Part shown: positions 1-6,510 of the stretch, piece after piece
Position numbering within the stretch: position 1 is the first letter of the stretch
Layout of the letters: the number at the start of each line of letters is the position of its first letter
NCBI GenBank assembly: GCA_015228975.1
Contig: JADGCN010000022.1
Span: forward strand, 1-34,899
Reading direction: 5' to 3'
DNA: 34,899 bases
From: Magnetococcales bacterium
GTDB taxonomy: Bacteria; Pseudomonadota; Magnetococcia; Magnetococcales; UBA8363
Notes under the pieces: model-generated
Told to the model about the DNA's origin: nothing
Databases searched by the model: none
Seen by the model: the letters and a program-made list of their open reading frames with translations, nothing else
Program-made: the position numbers and the translations under genes

Positions 1-24
1 TGCCGCTTAAGTATTTGATTTATT

Positions 25-99
25 TGGTGGGCGGCACAGGGATTGAACCTGTGACCCCTGCCGTGTGAAGGCAGTGCTCTCCCGCTGAGCTAGCCGCCC
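25..99 (-). tRNA. tRNA-Val (CAC)
   Basis: Read on the minus strand, this is a complete cloverleaf: a 7-bp acceptor stem (GGGCGGC pairing with GCCGCCC), a D-arm with AGCTCAG, an anticodon stem CTGCC/GGCAG around loop TTCACAC (anticodon CAC, reading GTG), a T-arm with GGTTCAATCC, and an encoded CCA end. It is transcribed away from the uracil-DNA glycosylase gene. Confidence 0.95.
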
Positions 100-238
100 G
101 GGAGCGATGACGATCAGACTGACTTGCCCCTGGTGTCTCACTAGGCTTATACATTTGCGAGCGAGCCGTGTCAACGAACTACAAGGCCATTGATTGTTGT
201 TTCCAACGCTTCTTCGCCGCCTAAGCTCAAGGGAACCC

Positions 239-1075
239 GTGAACCTGATCGATGTAACCGCCACCTTGGAATATTGGCAGGTTGCTGGCATTGATGTTCT
301 GACCAGTGACCGCTTACGTTTTCCACCCCCACCCGGTACGTTGGCCGCCCTGACCGGAAAGGCCTTGTTCGTCACAACACCAGCGGATGCCGTTGTCCCA
401 TCGCCCCGTTTTGTATCCACAACGGGGCGCACGGAGGGCACTCACCCCGCAGGGCCCCCTCCCCCCCTTGAAGAAGTTGCGTCCCCCACAGCACTGACCA
501 CCCCTCCCCTACCCACGGAATTACGCCGGGAAAAATTGCAGGCCATGGCGCACGCTTTGATGCCATGCAGTCGCTGCCAATTGTCACGCCTGCGCACCAA
601 CATGGTCTTTGGTGTCGGCCATGTGGAAGCCCCGGTGGTATTTGTCGGCGAGGGACCAGGGGCCGAAGAGGATAGCCGCGGTGAACCTTTTGTGGGCGAT
701 GCGGGAAAATTGCTCGATAAGATGCTTGCCGCAATCGCCTTGCAACGACAGGATGTCTATATCGCCAATGTGGTGAAATGCCGTCCCCCGGGGAACAGGA
801 ATCCCTTACCGGACGAAATCCATCACTGCTCACCCTTCCTGTTTGAACAATTGGAAATCATTCGACCCCGCGTTATTTTCGCCCTGGGAAAGTTTGCCAT
901 TCAATGCCTGACGGGTCACACCGGCCCCATCGGAGCGATTCGTGGCAAAATGCCACGTTGGCGCGGGATTCCCGTCATACCCAGCTATCACCCGGCTTTT
1001 TACCTCCGAAGCCCTGCCAGAAAGAAAGAGGCTTGGGAAGATTTAATCCGTCTCAAGAAGGTTTTGGCATCATGA
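239..1075 (+). CDS. Uracil-DNA glycosylase, family 4 (Fe-S type)
   Basis: Removes uracil from DNA in the first step of base-excision repair. With the GTG start at 239 the protein has 278 residues. Four cysteines (about residues 110, 113, 181 and 197) are spaced as the 4Fe-4S ligands of family 4. Motif GEGPGAEED (about 137-145) is the catalytic loop, and SYHPAFYLR (about 249-257) is the DNA-intercalating HPxxLR-type motif. Residues 25-90 form a low-complexity, proline-rich linker usual for proteobacterial members. The frame is open from a TTG at 194, directly after an in-frame TGA, but only the GTG at 239 has a good ribosome site (AGGGA, 5 bases upstream), so I prefer it. It could be cotranscribed with the lipoprotein gene downstream. 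Function is confident; the start is less certain. Confidence 0.9.
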   Translation: MNLIDVTATLEYWQVAGIDVLTSDRLRFPPPPGTLAALTGKALFVTTPADAVVPSPRFVSTTGRTEGTHPAGPPPPLEEVASPTALTTPPLPTELRREKLQAMAHALMPCSRCQLSRLRTNMVFGVGHVEAPVVFVGEGPGAEEDSRGEPFVGDAGKLLDKMLAAIALQRQDVYIANVVKCRPPGNRNPLPDEIHHCSPFLFEQLEIIRPRVIFALGKFAIQCLTGHTGPIGAIRGKMPRWRGIPVIPSYHPAFYLRSPARKKEAWEDLIRLKKVLAS

Positions 1076-1192
1076 ATGATCTCCGAACCCCTGGTTGCGC
1101 GTGACATCCCTGGATTTCAAACTGTTTCACGGTCATTATGCGGGTTTGCCGCAGTTCTGATTCCTGACTTTTTTCAAGCGTGGTCGCCCCTT

Positions 1193-1693
1193 ATGAGATA
1201 CCGTTTATTCATCCTGACCCTTTTATTCCCAACCCTTTTCCTGTGGGCCTGTGGCTATCGTTTCGTCGGCGATGTCACGCAGCCAGGGCAGCAATGGGCC
1301 AATACGACGATCACCATGGAGGGGGCGGGAACCGATGCCAACCCGGTTCTGGCACAACAAATCAAAGATCGTCTGCGCACGCTGCTCTCCCCTTCGGGTC
1401 AAAGCCCCGATGCCCCCAAAAGATCCCTGCGGATCCAACTGGATCCAACATACCGCGTCAGCATCCTGGAAACCTCTTCGGGACGCTCCGACCAGTTTGA
1501 ATTGACCATCAAGGTGCATCCCGTCCTTCTCGAAGGCGGAAATACCCGTCGTCTCCCAACACTGACCGGCACCTCCCGATATTATGAACCCAAGTCAGGT
1601 GCTTCCACCGATGCCGTTCGGATCAAGGCGGAAAAAGAGGCGCTGGACCAAGTCATTGATTCCTTGGCAACACTCCTGGCAACCTACCCTTGA
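1193..1693 (+). CDS. lptE: LptE-like LPS-assembly lipoprotein
   Basis: 166 residues. The N-terminus (MRYRLFILTLLF...LWAC) is a lipoprotein signal with lipobox LWAC, so Cys20 would be lipidated. The body starts CGYRF, as is typical of LptE, and ends with a helix rich in Ala, Lys and Glu (about 137-163) like the conserved C-terminal helix of the family. LptE sits as a plug in the outer-membrane LptD barrel that places lipopolysaccharide on the cell surface. The frame is open from 1076, but the signal peptide fixes the start at 1193. lptE usually lies next to leuS and holA; here it follows the uracil-DNA glycosylase gene, so the assignment rests on the protein alone. Any small outer-membrane lipoprotein of similar layout remains an alternative. 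Confidence 0.65.
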   Translation: MRYRLFILTLLFPTLFLWACGYRFVGDVTQPGQQWANTTITMEGAGTDANPVLAQQIKDRLRTLLSPSGQSPDAPKRSLRIQLDPTYRVSILETSSGRSDQFELTIKVHPVLLEGGNTRRLPTLTGTSRYYEPKSGASTDAVRIKAEKEALDQVIDSLATLLATYP

Positions 1694-1739
1694 AACAAGG
1701 CCGGTTGGGGGTGGGGAGCGTTTTTTTTTCTTTTTTTTT
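1683..1739 (+). terminator. Possible terminator with long T-tracts after lptE
   Basis: Two nine-base T runs (1721-1729 and 1731-1739) follow the end of the lptE-like gene. A weak stem, CCTACCC (1683-1689) with GGGTGGG (1708-1714, one G-U pair), lies upstream with a long loop. The hairpin overlaps the stop codon and is weak, so this is a tentative call based mainly on the T-tracts. Confidence 0.35.
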
Positions 1740-1817
1740 AAAAGATGGGGTTGCCAATCAGACAGAATCCTTTTACTGTAGGCAACCGAACGACGGTAAG
1801 AACACGTTTGCGATCAC

Positions 1818-1893
1818 GTCCCGTTCGTCTAGTGGACTAGGACATCGGCCTTTCACGCCGGTAACAGGGGTTCGATTCCCCTACGGGACGCCA
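1818..1893 (+). tRNA. tRNA-Glu (TTC)
   Basis: Complete tRNA with acceptor stem GTCCCGT/ACGGGAC, anticodon stem around loop CTTTCAC (anticodon TTC), T-arm GGTTCGATTCC and encoded CCA. It lies between the lptE-like gene and the nfu gene, on the same strand. Confidence 0.95.
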
Positions 1894-1947
1894 CTTCATC
1901 GCGTGCAGCCGTCATAACACTGTGACAAGAGTGAGCTTAAAGCTGCC

Positions 1948-2172
1948 ATGCACGAGCGCGTCAAAAAAGTTTTGGAGGAAGTCAGGCCCTATCTGCAACG
2001 CGATGGTGGCGATGTCGAGTTGGTCAACGTCACGCCAGGAAATGTGGTCCAGGTTCGTTTGCGTGGTGCTTGCGGTAGCTGTCCGGGTGCAACCATGACC
2101 CTCAAAGGGGGGATTGAGCGCGTCCTCAAAGAAAGGATCCCGGAAGTTGTTTCGGTGGAGAACGTCCCCTGA
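1948..2172 (+). CDS. Small Nfu/NifU C-terminal-domain Fe-S scaffold protein
   Basis: 74 residues, essentially a single NifU C-terminal (Nfu) domain. The CGSCPGA motif places Cys42 and Cys45 in the CxxC that binds an Fe-S cluster between two subunits. The protein would carry or deliver 4Fe-4S clusters to apo-enzymes in the cytoplasm. It lacks the A-type domain found in enterobacterial NfuA (about 190 residues), so it belongs to the short stand-alone class. The domain begins at the first residues and the start ATG has only a weak ribosome site. Its TGA stop (2170-2172) overlaps the proposed CTG start of ampD, which suggests translational coupling. Confidence 0.88.
   Translation: MHERVKKVLEEVRPYLQRDGGDVELVNVTPGNVVQVRLRGACGSCPGATMTLKGGIERVLKERIPEVVSVENVP
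2157..2160 (+). promoter_or_regulatory. Ribosome binding site for ampD CTG start
   Basis: GGAG eight bases upstream of CTG at 2169, an ideal spacing, lying inside the last codons of nfu. It is the main support for starting ampD at a CTG codon. Confidence 0.55.
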
Positions 2173-2738
2173 CGGTTCCAGTATTCCGCTATCACCCCTC
2201 TCCCCACTGTAACGCCCGGCCCGTTGCGGTCACCATCGACTTGGTGGTGGTGCATGCGATCAGCCTGCCACCCGGTGCGTTCGGCGGCCCCCATATCGAT
2301 GCGTTGTTTTTGGGAGTGCTGGATATCCCAGTGCATCCTTTTTTTCAAGAAATTGCCTCTCTGAAAGTCTCAGCGCACTTTGTGATTGATCGATGTGGGA
2401 CCGTGACGCAATATGTCCCTGTCGCCCAACGGGCGTGGCATGCCGGCATCAGTGTCTGGGAGGGACGTGATAACGTGAACGATTTTTCCATTGGCATCGA
2501 ACTGGAAGGGGATGATAAAACCCCCTTCACCCCAGTGCAATACACCAACCTGGCCTCTCTCGTTCAAACCCTGCGGACCCGATATCCCCTGCTCGGGGAA
2601 CAGAGGATCGTTGGCCACGAACACATCGCCCCGGGCCGCAAGTGGGATCCAGGCCCTTTATTTGATTGGTCCCTGTTGCGATCATTGCTCGGGCGTACCC
2701 AACCCGCTCCCCCCTGGCCCTTGAGATGGGAGAATTGA
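2169..2738 (+). CDS. ampD: 1,6-anhydro-N-acetylmuramyl-L-alanine amidase AmpD
   Basis: Zinc amidase that removes the stem peptide from anhydro-muropeptides in the cytoplasm during murein recycling. The protein shows [12 protein letters not shown] (first zinc His), [25 protein letters not shown] (the structural Glu) and [15 protein letters not shown] (second zinc His, catalytic Lys and zinc Asp). The first usual start codon is TTG at 2241, but the codons before it already encode an AmpD-like N-terminus (SPHCNARP..., compare SPHYDCRP in E. coli AmpD). Back to the in-frame stop at 2115 the only near-start codon is CTG at 2169. It overlaps the nfu stop as CTGA and has GGAG eight bases upstream, giving 189 residues (E. 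coli 183). mpl follows after 6 bases, so the two recycling enzymes are probably cotranscribed. Confidence 0.9.
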   Translation: MTVPVFRYHPSPHCNARPVAVTIDLVVVHAISLPPGAFGGPHIDALFLGVLDIPVHPFFQEIASLKVSAHFVIDRCGTVTQYVPVAQRAWHAGISVWEGRDNVNDFSIGIELEGDDKTPFTPVQYTNLASLVQTLRTRYPLLGEQRIVGHEHIAPGRKWDPGPLFDWSLLRSLLGRTQPAPPWPLRWEN

Positions 2739-2744
2739 AGATCC

Positions 2745-4166
2745 ATGCCCCGTTTGCCCCATTTACATATTATCGGAATTTGTGGAACAGCCATGGCAGG
2801 GCTTGCCGCCCTGGCCCTGGAAAAAGGGTGGCAGGTTACTGGCTCGGACAGCGGCATCTATCCCCCCATGAGCCATTTTTTGCGCAGCCTGCCCATCGAT
2901 TTGAAGGAAACATTCAGCGCCGATAATCTTGAGCCAAAACCCGACTTGGTTCTGGTAGGCAATGCCATCTCGCGTGGCAATCCCGAATTGGAAGCGGTAC
3001 TCGACAGGAATCTTCCCTATCGTTCCGGCGGGCAATGGTTATTTGAGAATGTTTTGGAAGGGCTGCATCCGGTAGTCGTCACCGGAACCCATGGCAAAAC
3101 AACAACAACCAGTATGATTGCCCGCTTGATGCATGAAGCGGGCTGGAAACCAGGATTCTTTATCGGCGGCATCCCTGGAGATTTTGGTGTGGGAGCGCGC
3201 TTTCCCCGAAGTCCGTGGGTCGTGGTTGAAGGGGACGAATACGATACCGCTTTTTTTGATAAGCGGCCCAAGTTTTTGCATTATCACCCTAAAACTCTGA
3301 TATTGCATAACCTTGAATTTGATCATGGGGATATTTATCCCGATTTGGAAGCGATCCGCGTGCAATTTCGGCGGTTGTTGCGTCTGGTTCCCGCCAACGG
3401 GCAAGTCATGGCCAATTGGGACGATGCGGAAGTGCGTGACTTGACCCAAGGCTCCCGAACCCCGGTGGTGTCCTATGGCCTGGAGCGGGATGATTGCGCC
3501 TATTCCGCCCGTTTGCACCGCCCCGATGGTCAACATTGGAGCCTGTGGCACAATCAGAAAGAAGTTTTGCAAATCCATTGGCAACTGTTGGGACGGCACA
3601 ACGTCCTTAATGGTTTGGCAGCCGCGGCAACCTGTTTGCACCATCAGATGGATCCACAATGGATCAAACAGGGATTGGAACGTTTCCAGGGGGTGGCGAG
3701 ACGTTTGCAGGAACGCTTCGTCGTCAACGATATCCACGTCTACGACGATTTCGCGCACCACCCCACCGCCATGGCCACCACCATTGACGGCTTGAAGTGC
3801 AAAGTGGGATCCGCCACCCGGGTTTGGGTGGTGATTGAACCGCGTTCCAATACCATGCGATCCCGGGCACATCAGGATCGTTTGCCCGCCGCCCTGAGCC
3901 AGGCTGATCGGGTGCTGTTGACCCGACCGGCAGCCCGAGGTTTGCTTCCCAACCAACTGCTGGATGTCGATCTCGTCGTCGATCGCCTCAATGCCCGCCA
4001 GACCGGTTCGGAACCCATAGCCAAGGTGGTCGCCAATGGCATCGAAGCACAGGAATATTTAACGCAACATCTGCAAAAGGGTGACCACGTAATCATCATG
4101 AGCAATGGTGGTTTTGATGGTATTCACGAACGCTTGTGCGCCAGCCTGAATCAAATTCACGCCTGA
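2745..4166 (+). CDS. mpl: UDP-MurNAc:L-Ala-gamma-D-Glu-meso-DAP ligase Mpl
   Basis: ATP-dependent ligase that re-attaches recycled tripeptide to UDP-N-acetylmuramate. At 473 residues it has the usual Mpl length. The N-terminal Rossmann part has HIIGICGTAMAGLA (8-21), the ATP loop is GTHGKTT (114-120), the middle domain has EGDEYDTAFFDKRPKF, and the C-terminal ligase domain has YDDFAHHPTA and EPRSNTMR. The GDEYDTAFFDKR stretch separates Mpl from MurC. It directly follows ampD, and the two encode successive steps: AmpD releases peptide and Mpl reuses it. Start ATG is at the expected place before the Rossmann motif. Confidence 0.95.
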   Translation: MPRLPHLHIIGICGTAMAGLAALALEKGWQVTGSDSGIYPPMSHFLRSLPIDLKETFSADNLEPKPDLVLVGNAISRGNPELEAVLDRNLPYRSGGQWLFENVLEGLHPVVVTGTHGKTTTTSMIARLMHEAGWKPGFFIGGIPGDFGVGARFPRSPWVVVEGDEYDTAFFDKRPKFLHYHPKTLILHNLEFDHGDIYPDLEAIRVQFRRLLRLVPANGQVMANWDDAEVRDLTQGSRTPVVSYGLERDDCAYSARLHRPDGQHWSLWHNQKEVLQIHWQLLGRHNVLNGLAAAATCLHHQMDPQWIKQGLERFQGVARRLQERFVVNDIHVYDDFAHHPTAMATTIDGLKCKVGSATRVWVVIEPRSNTMRSRAHQDRLPAALSQADRVLLTRPAARGLLPNQLLDVDLVVDRLNARQTGSEPIAKVVANGIEAQEYLTQHLQKGDHVIIMSNGGFDGIHERLCASLNQIHA

Positions 4167-4181
4167 CCCCGGGGGTAACGA

Positions 4182-4745
4182 ATGGATCGCAGCCAAAGCC
4201 TTGAGGGTAAGTTATTGATTGCCATGCCCAGCCTGAACGATCCCAACTTTGAGCGGTCGGTTCTGTTCATTTGCTCACACAATGAGGATGGGGCGTTGGG
4301 ATTGGTCATCAACCAAGCCCACCCGGCCAGCATGCAGGAAGTGTTGGATCAACTCGGACTGGATTGGGGCCATCGTGAACCCGCTGTCGTCTACCAGGGT
4401 GGACCCGTTGCCGTTGATCGGGGGTTTGTGCTTTACGAAGGCCTGTTGGATGTCCCGGGCTATCTCAAGGTGGCTGAAAATTTGTACCTGGGGACCAACC
4501 CCGATACCTTGCGACACTTGGTCGAGGGCAGTTCCACGGGGCGCTTCTTGTTCGCCCTGGGCTATTCGGGATGGGCCAGCGGACAGTTGGAAATGGAACT
4601 TAAAGAAAATGCCTGGCTGGTGTCAGGGCTGAACCGCCATATTTTGTTTGATACCCCTATCACCACCCGTTGGGAATCGGCTTTGAAGGGCATTGGTGTC
4701 GATCCGGTCAAACTGGTGGATTGGGGCAGTCACATGACCAACTGA
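4182..4745 (+). CDS. YqgE/AlgH family protein (UPF0301)
   Basis: 187 residues, the usual length of the family. Conserved stretches are MPSLNDPNFERSV near the N-terminus, DGALGLVINQ, the VYQGGPV segment, and LGYSGWASGQLEMELKENAW in the C-terminal half. The family is widespread in proteobacteria; its member AlgH has been linked to alginate regulation in Pseudomonas, but the biochemical role is not established. No signal peptide or membrane segment is visible, so it should be cytoplasmic. It follows mpl by 15 bases with a GGGGGTAA ribosome site and probably shares its transcript. Confidence 0.9.
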   Translation: MDRSQSLEGKLLIAMPSLNDPNFERSVLFICSHNEDGALGLVINQAHPASMQEVLDQLGLDWGHREPAVVYQGGPVAVDRGFVLYEGLLDVPGYLKVAENLYLGTNPDTLRHLVEGSSTGRFLFALGYSGWASGQLEMELKENAWLVSGLNRHILFDTPITTRWESALKGIGVDPVKLVDWGSHMTN

Positions 4746-4772
4746 GCCATTGCCTCCTTCGTTGTCGCCAAC

Positions 4773-5798
4773 ATGCCGCGAAAAAATCCCGCCAAACGTT
4801 TAACCAACCGGCAGCAGATCCGCATAGCGGAAATGCGTCAGGAACGACAACAGAAAAAGGCTGATAACAATCTGGTGGTTTTCGAACGTTTGGCTCAAAC
4901 GGAACTTTTGCCACCTGAAGTGGGACGGGTGGTCGCCCATTTCGGCTTCAATGTGGAAATTGAAGATGCCAATGGTGTCCGATTTCGCTGCGCAGTCCGT
5001 GAAACGGCGGGAATGGAACCTGTGTGTGGCGATCTCGTCAGTTTGAGTCGCACCGCCAAAACACCATGGCAAGGCGTTATCTGGTCAATCCTGGAACGTA
5101 AAAATGCATTGCCCCGCCCACTCCTCGGGGGTGGCATCCAAACAACTGCGGCCAATATCGATTACTTGTTGGTGACCCTGTCCGCCGACAAACCCAATCT
5201 GGGCTTGTTGGATCGTTATCTGGTTGCCGCAGAAGCCAACGCCCTGGAACCCGTCATCGTCCTCAACAAAATGGATCTGGTGGCACCGCAAGCGACTCCC
5301 CTGGAAAGCTTTCAACCCTATCTGTCCATGGGGTATCGTCTCTATCCGATCTCTGCGGTCACCAGCGCGGGCATGCCGGAATTGGAACTGCTCCTGCGCG
5401 GAAAAATCAGTGTTTTGGCCGGTCATTCGGGCGTCGGGAAATCATCGATTATCGCCCGCTGGGTGAACGATGAAGACAAACCCGTCATTGGGGAATCCCA
5501 TGAACCAACGGGACAAGGGCGTCATACGACCACAGTGGCCCGATTGCATCACCTGCCCGGAGGGGGGAGCCTCATCGATTCTCCGGGCGTACGGGAGTTC
5601 GGCTTGGTCAATGTAACCAGGGGGTCGTTGGCCCACTTTTTCCGTGATATGGCAACCCATGCCGGGCCATGCCGTTTCGCCGATTGCAGCCATCGTCATG
5701 AACCGGGTTGCTGCGTTAAAGCAGCCGTTTCCTCGGGTAACGTCACGCAAAGACGTTACGACAGCATGGTGCGCATTTTTGATTCGTTACCACCCTGA
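4773..5798 (+). CDS. rsgA: Ribosome small subunit biogenesis GTPase RsgA
   Basis: Late 30S assembly GTPase. In 341 residues it shows the full RsgA layout: a basic N-terminal extension (1-30), an OB-fold (about 45-110), a circularly permuted GTPase domain with G4 NKMD (165-168) preceding the P-loop GHSGVGKS (217-224), the G2 threonines (252-254) and G3 DSPG (269-272), and a C-terminal zinc site with Cys300, Cys305, His307 and Cys313. This gene ends the plus-strand housekeeping group; the intergenic MITE begins 21 bases after its stop. No strong ribosome site is visible before the ATG. Confidence 0.95.
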   Translation: MPRKNPAKRLTNRQQIRIAEMRQERQQKKADNNLVVFERLAQTELLPPEVGRVVAHFGFNVEIEDANGVRFRCAVRETAGMEPVCGDLVSLSRTAKTPWQGVIWSILERKNALPRPLLGGGIQTTAANIDYLLVTLSADKPNLGLLDRYLVAAEANALEPVIVLNKMDLVAPQATPLESFQPYLSMGYRLYPISAVTSAGMPELELLLRGKISVLAGHSGVGKSSIIARWVNDEDKPVIGESHEPTGQGRHTTTVARLHHLPGGGSLIDSPGVREFGLVNVTRGSLAHFFRDMATHAGPCRFADCSHRHEPGCCVKAAVSSGNVTQRRYDSMVRIFDSLPP

Positions 5799-5810
5799 TC
5801 GAAAGAATGT

Positions 5811-5819
5811 GTGATTCGC
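5811..5819. repeat. Left copy of 9-bp target-site duplication
   Basis: GTGATTCGC directly abuts the left end of the MITE-like element and recurs exactly at its right end (5989-5997). This is the signature of transposition. Confidence 0.85.
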
Positions 5820-5988
5820 GGCCTTGATCATCGTTTCGGCCAAAGCGCATGGAAGATGCTTCGGCTCCGTCTGGATTCCCGCTTTCGCGGGAATGACAAA
5901 CGACTGCAATCTCAGGAGATTTTTTCGTCATTCCCGCGAAAGCGGGAATCCAGAATGAGTCGGCACGGACGAAATGATGATCAAGGCC
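5820..5988. mobile_element. MITE-like element, copy 1 (169 bp)
   Basis: The termini are inverted repeats: the left end GGCCTTGATCATCGTTTCG matches the reverse complement of the right end with one difference over 19 bases. Inside are two palindromes, 5875-5894 and 5930-5949, each fitting ATTCCC-N8-GGGAAT, and together they form a large inverted repeat able to fold into a long hairpin. The element has no coding capacity. It is bounded by a perfect 9-bp direct repeat, so it probably moved as a non-autonomous unit using a transposase encoded elsewhere. It differs from copy 2 at only two positions, suggesting recent activity or gene conversion. The palindromes resemble the neisserial dRS3 consensus. 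Confidence 0.88.
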
Positions 5989-5997
5989 GTGATTCGC
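5989..5997. repeat. Right copy of 9-bp target-site duplication
   Basis: GTGATTCGC, identical to the left copy at 5811-5819, immediately after the GGCC end of the element. Confidence 0.85.
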
Positions 5998-6043
5998 TAT
6001 TGACAACGTTTGGTAACTTTGTTAATCACTGAAGCCGCAGCAA

Positions 6044-6121
6044 GCGCCCGTAGCTCAGCCTGGATAGAGCAACTGGCTACGAACCAGTAGGCCGGAGGTT
6101 CGAATCCTTCCGGGCGCGCCA
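6044..6121 (+). tRNA. tRNA-Arg (ACG)
   Basis: Complete tRNA with acceptor GCGCCCG/CGGGCGC, anticodon stem ACTGG/CCAGT around loop CTACGAA (anticodon ACG, expected to be edited to ICG), T-arm GGTTCGAATCC and encoded CCA. It lies between two near-identical MITE copies, within the only region of the window with accessory character. Confidence 0.95.
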
Positions 6122-6133
6122 ATTTAACTAAAC

Positions 6134-6157
6134 AACCACCGGCTAAAGCCGGTGGTT
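6134..6157. repeat. Perfect hairpin downstream of tRNA-Arg
   Basis: A 10-bp perfect stem (AACCACCGGC with GCCGGTGGTT) closes a TAAA loop 12 bases after the tRNA. No T-run follows, so it is not a standard terminator. It could be a processing hairpin or the remnant of a hairpin-ended insertion element. Confidence 0.6.
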
Positions 6158-6187
6158 TGAACCTTCCGCATGGATAATCAAACATTT

Positions 6188-6217
6188 ACGGCCACTCACA
6201 AGGTGGCCGTTTTTGTT
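6188..6217 (+). terminator. Rho-independent terminator of tRNA-Arg
   Basis: Stem ACGGCCAC (6188-6195) with GTGGCCGT (6203-6210), loop of 7 bases, followed by TTTTGTTT. It is placed to end the tRNA-Arg transcript. Confidence 0.8.
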
Positions 6218-6296
6218 TGGGGTTACGCGGGGGTTACAAGCTGTCTTGCCCCCGGTTGTTTGGAAACGGTCAGTTTCGAATAATGACCCAAGCAAC

Positions 6297-6465
6297 GGCC
6301 TTGATCATCGTTTCGGCCAAAGCGCATGGAAGATGCTTCGGCTCCGTCTGGATTCCCGCTTTCGCGGGAATGACAAACGACTGCAATCTCAGGAGATTCT
6401 TTCGTCATTCCCGCGAAAGCGGGAATCCAGAATGAGTCGGCACGGACGAAACGATGATCAAGGCC
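6297..6465. mobile_element. MITE-like element, copy 2 (169 bp)
   Basis: Same length and orientation as copy 1, with two substitutions in 169 bases. Here the GGCCTTGATCATCGTTTCG terminal repeats are perfect over 19 bases. It holds the same pair of ATTCCC-N8-GGGAAT palindromes. Its flanks show no target duplication (CCAAGCAAC on the left, CAATCGATG on the right), so one flank has changed, by recombination between copies, by deletion, or by a later rearrangement. The element ends 45 bases from the stop of the minus-strand response regulator, so its palindromes could also act as the 3' end of that transcript. The stretch 6122-6510 holds only the two hairpins and this element. Confidence 0.85.
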
Positions 6466-6510
6466 CAATCGATGATCTCAGCGCTTACTGTTCATGCCCA
6501 GAGCAATCAT

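Noticed and set aside
3039-3956. Long minus-strand frame (305 codons) opposite mpl
   Set aside because: Antisense to a well-supported ligase gene, low-complexity Gly/His/Gln-rich translation, no ribosome site.
5875-5949. Possible CRISPR repeat-spacer unit from the repeated palindromes
   Set aside because: There are only two units per element, in inverted orientation and with no regular spacers or cas genes. They fit a MITE hairpin instead.
5811-6032. Open frames across the MITE copies (for example 5811-6032 and 6213-6527)
   Set aside because: They read through the palindromes and terminal repeats of the element, and the two copies give the same accidental peptide. This is repeat sequence, not a gene.
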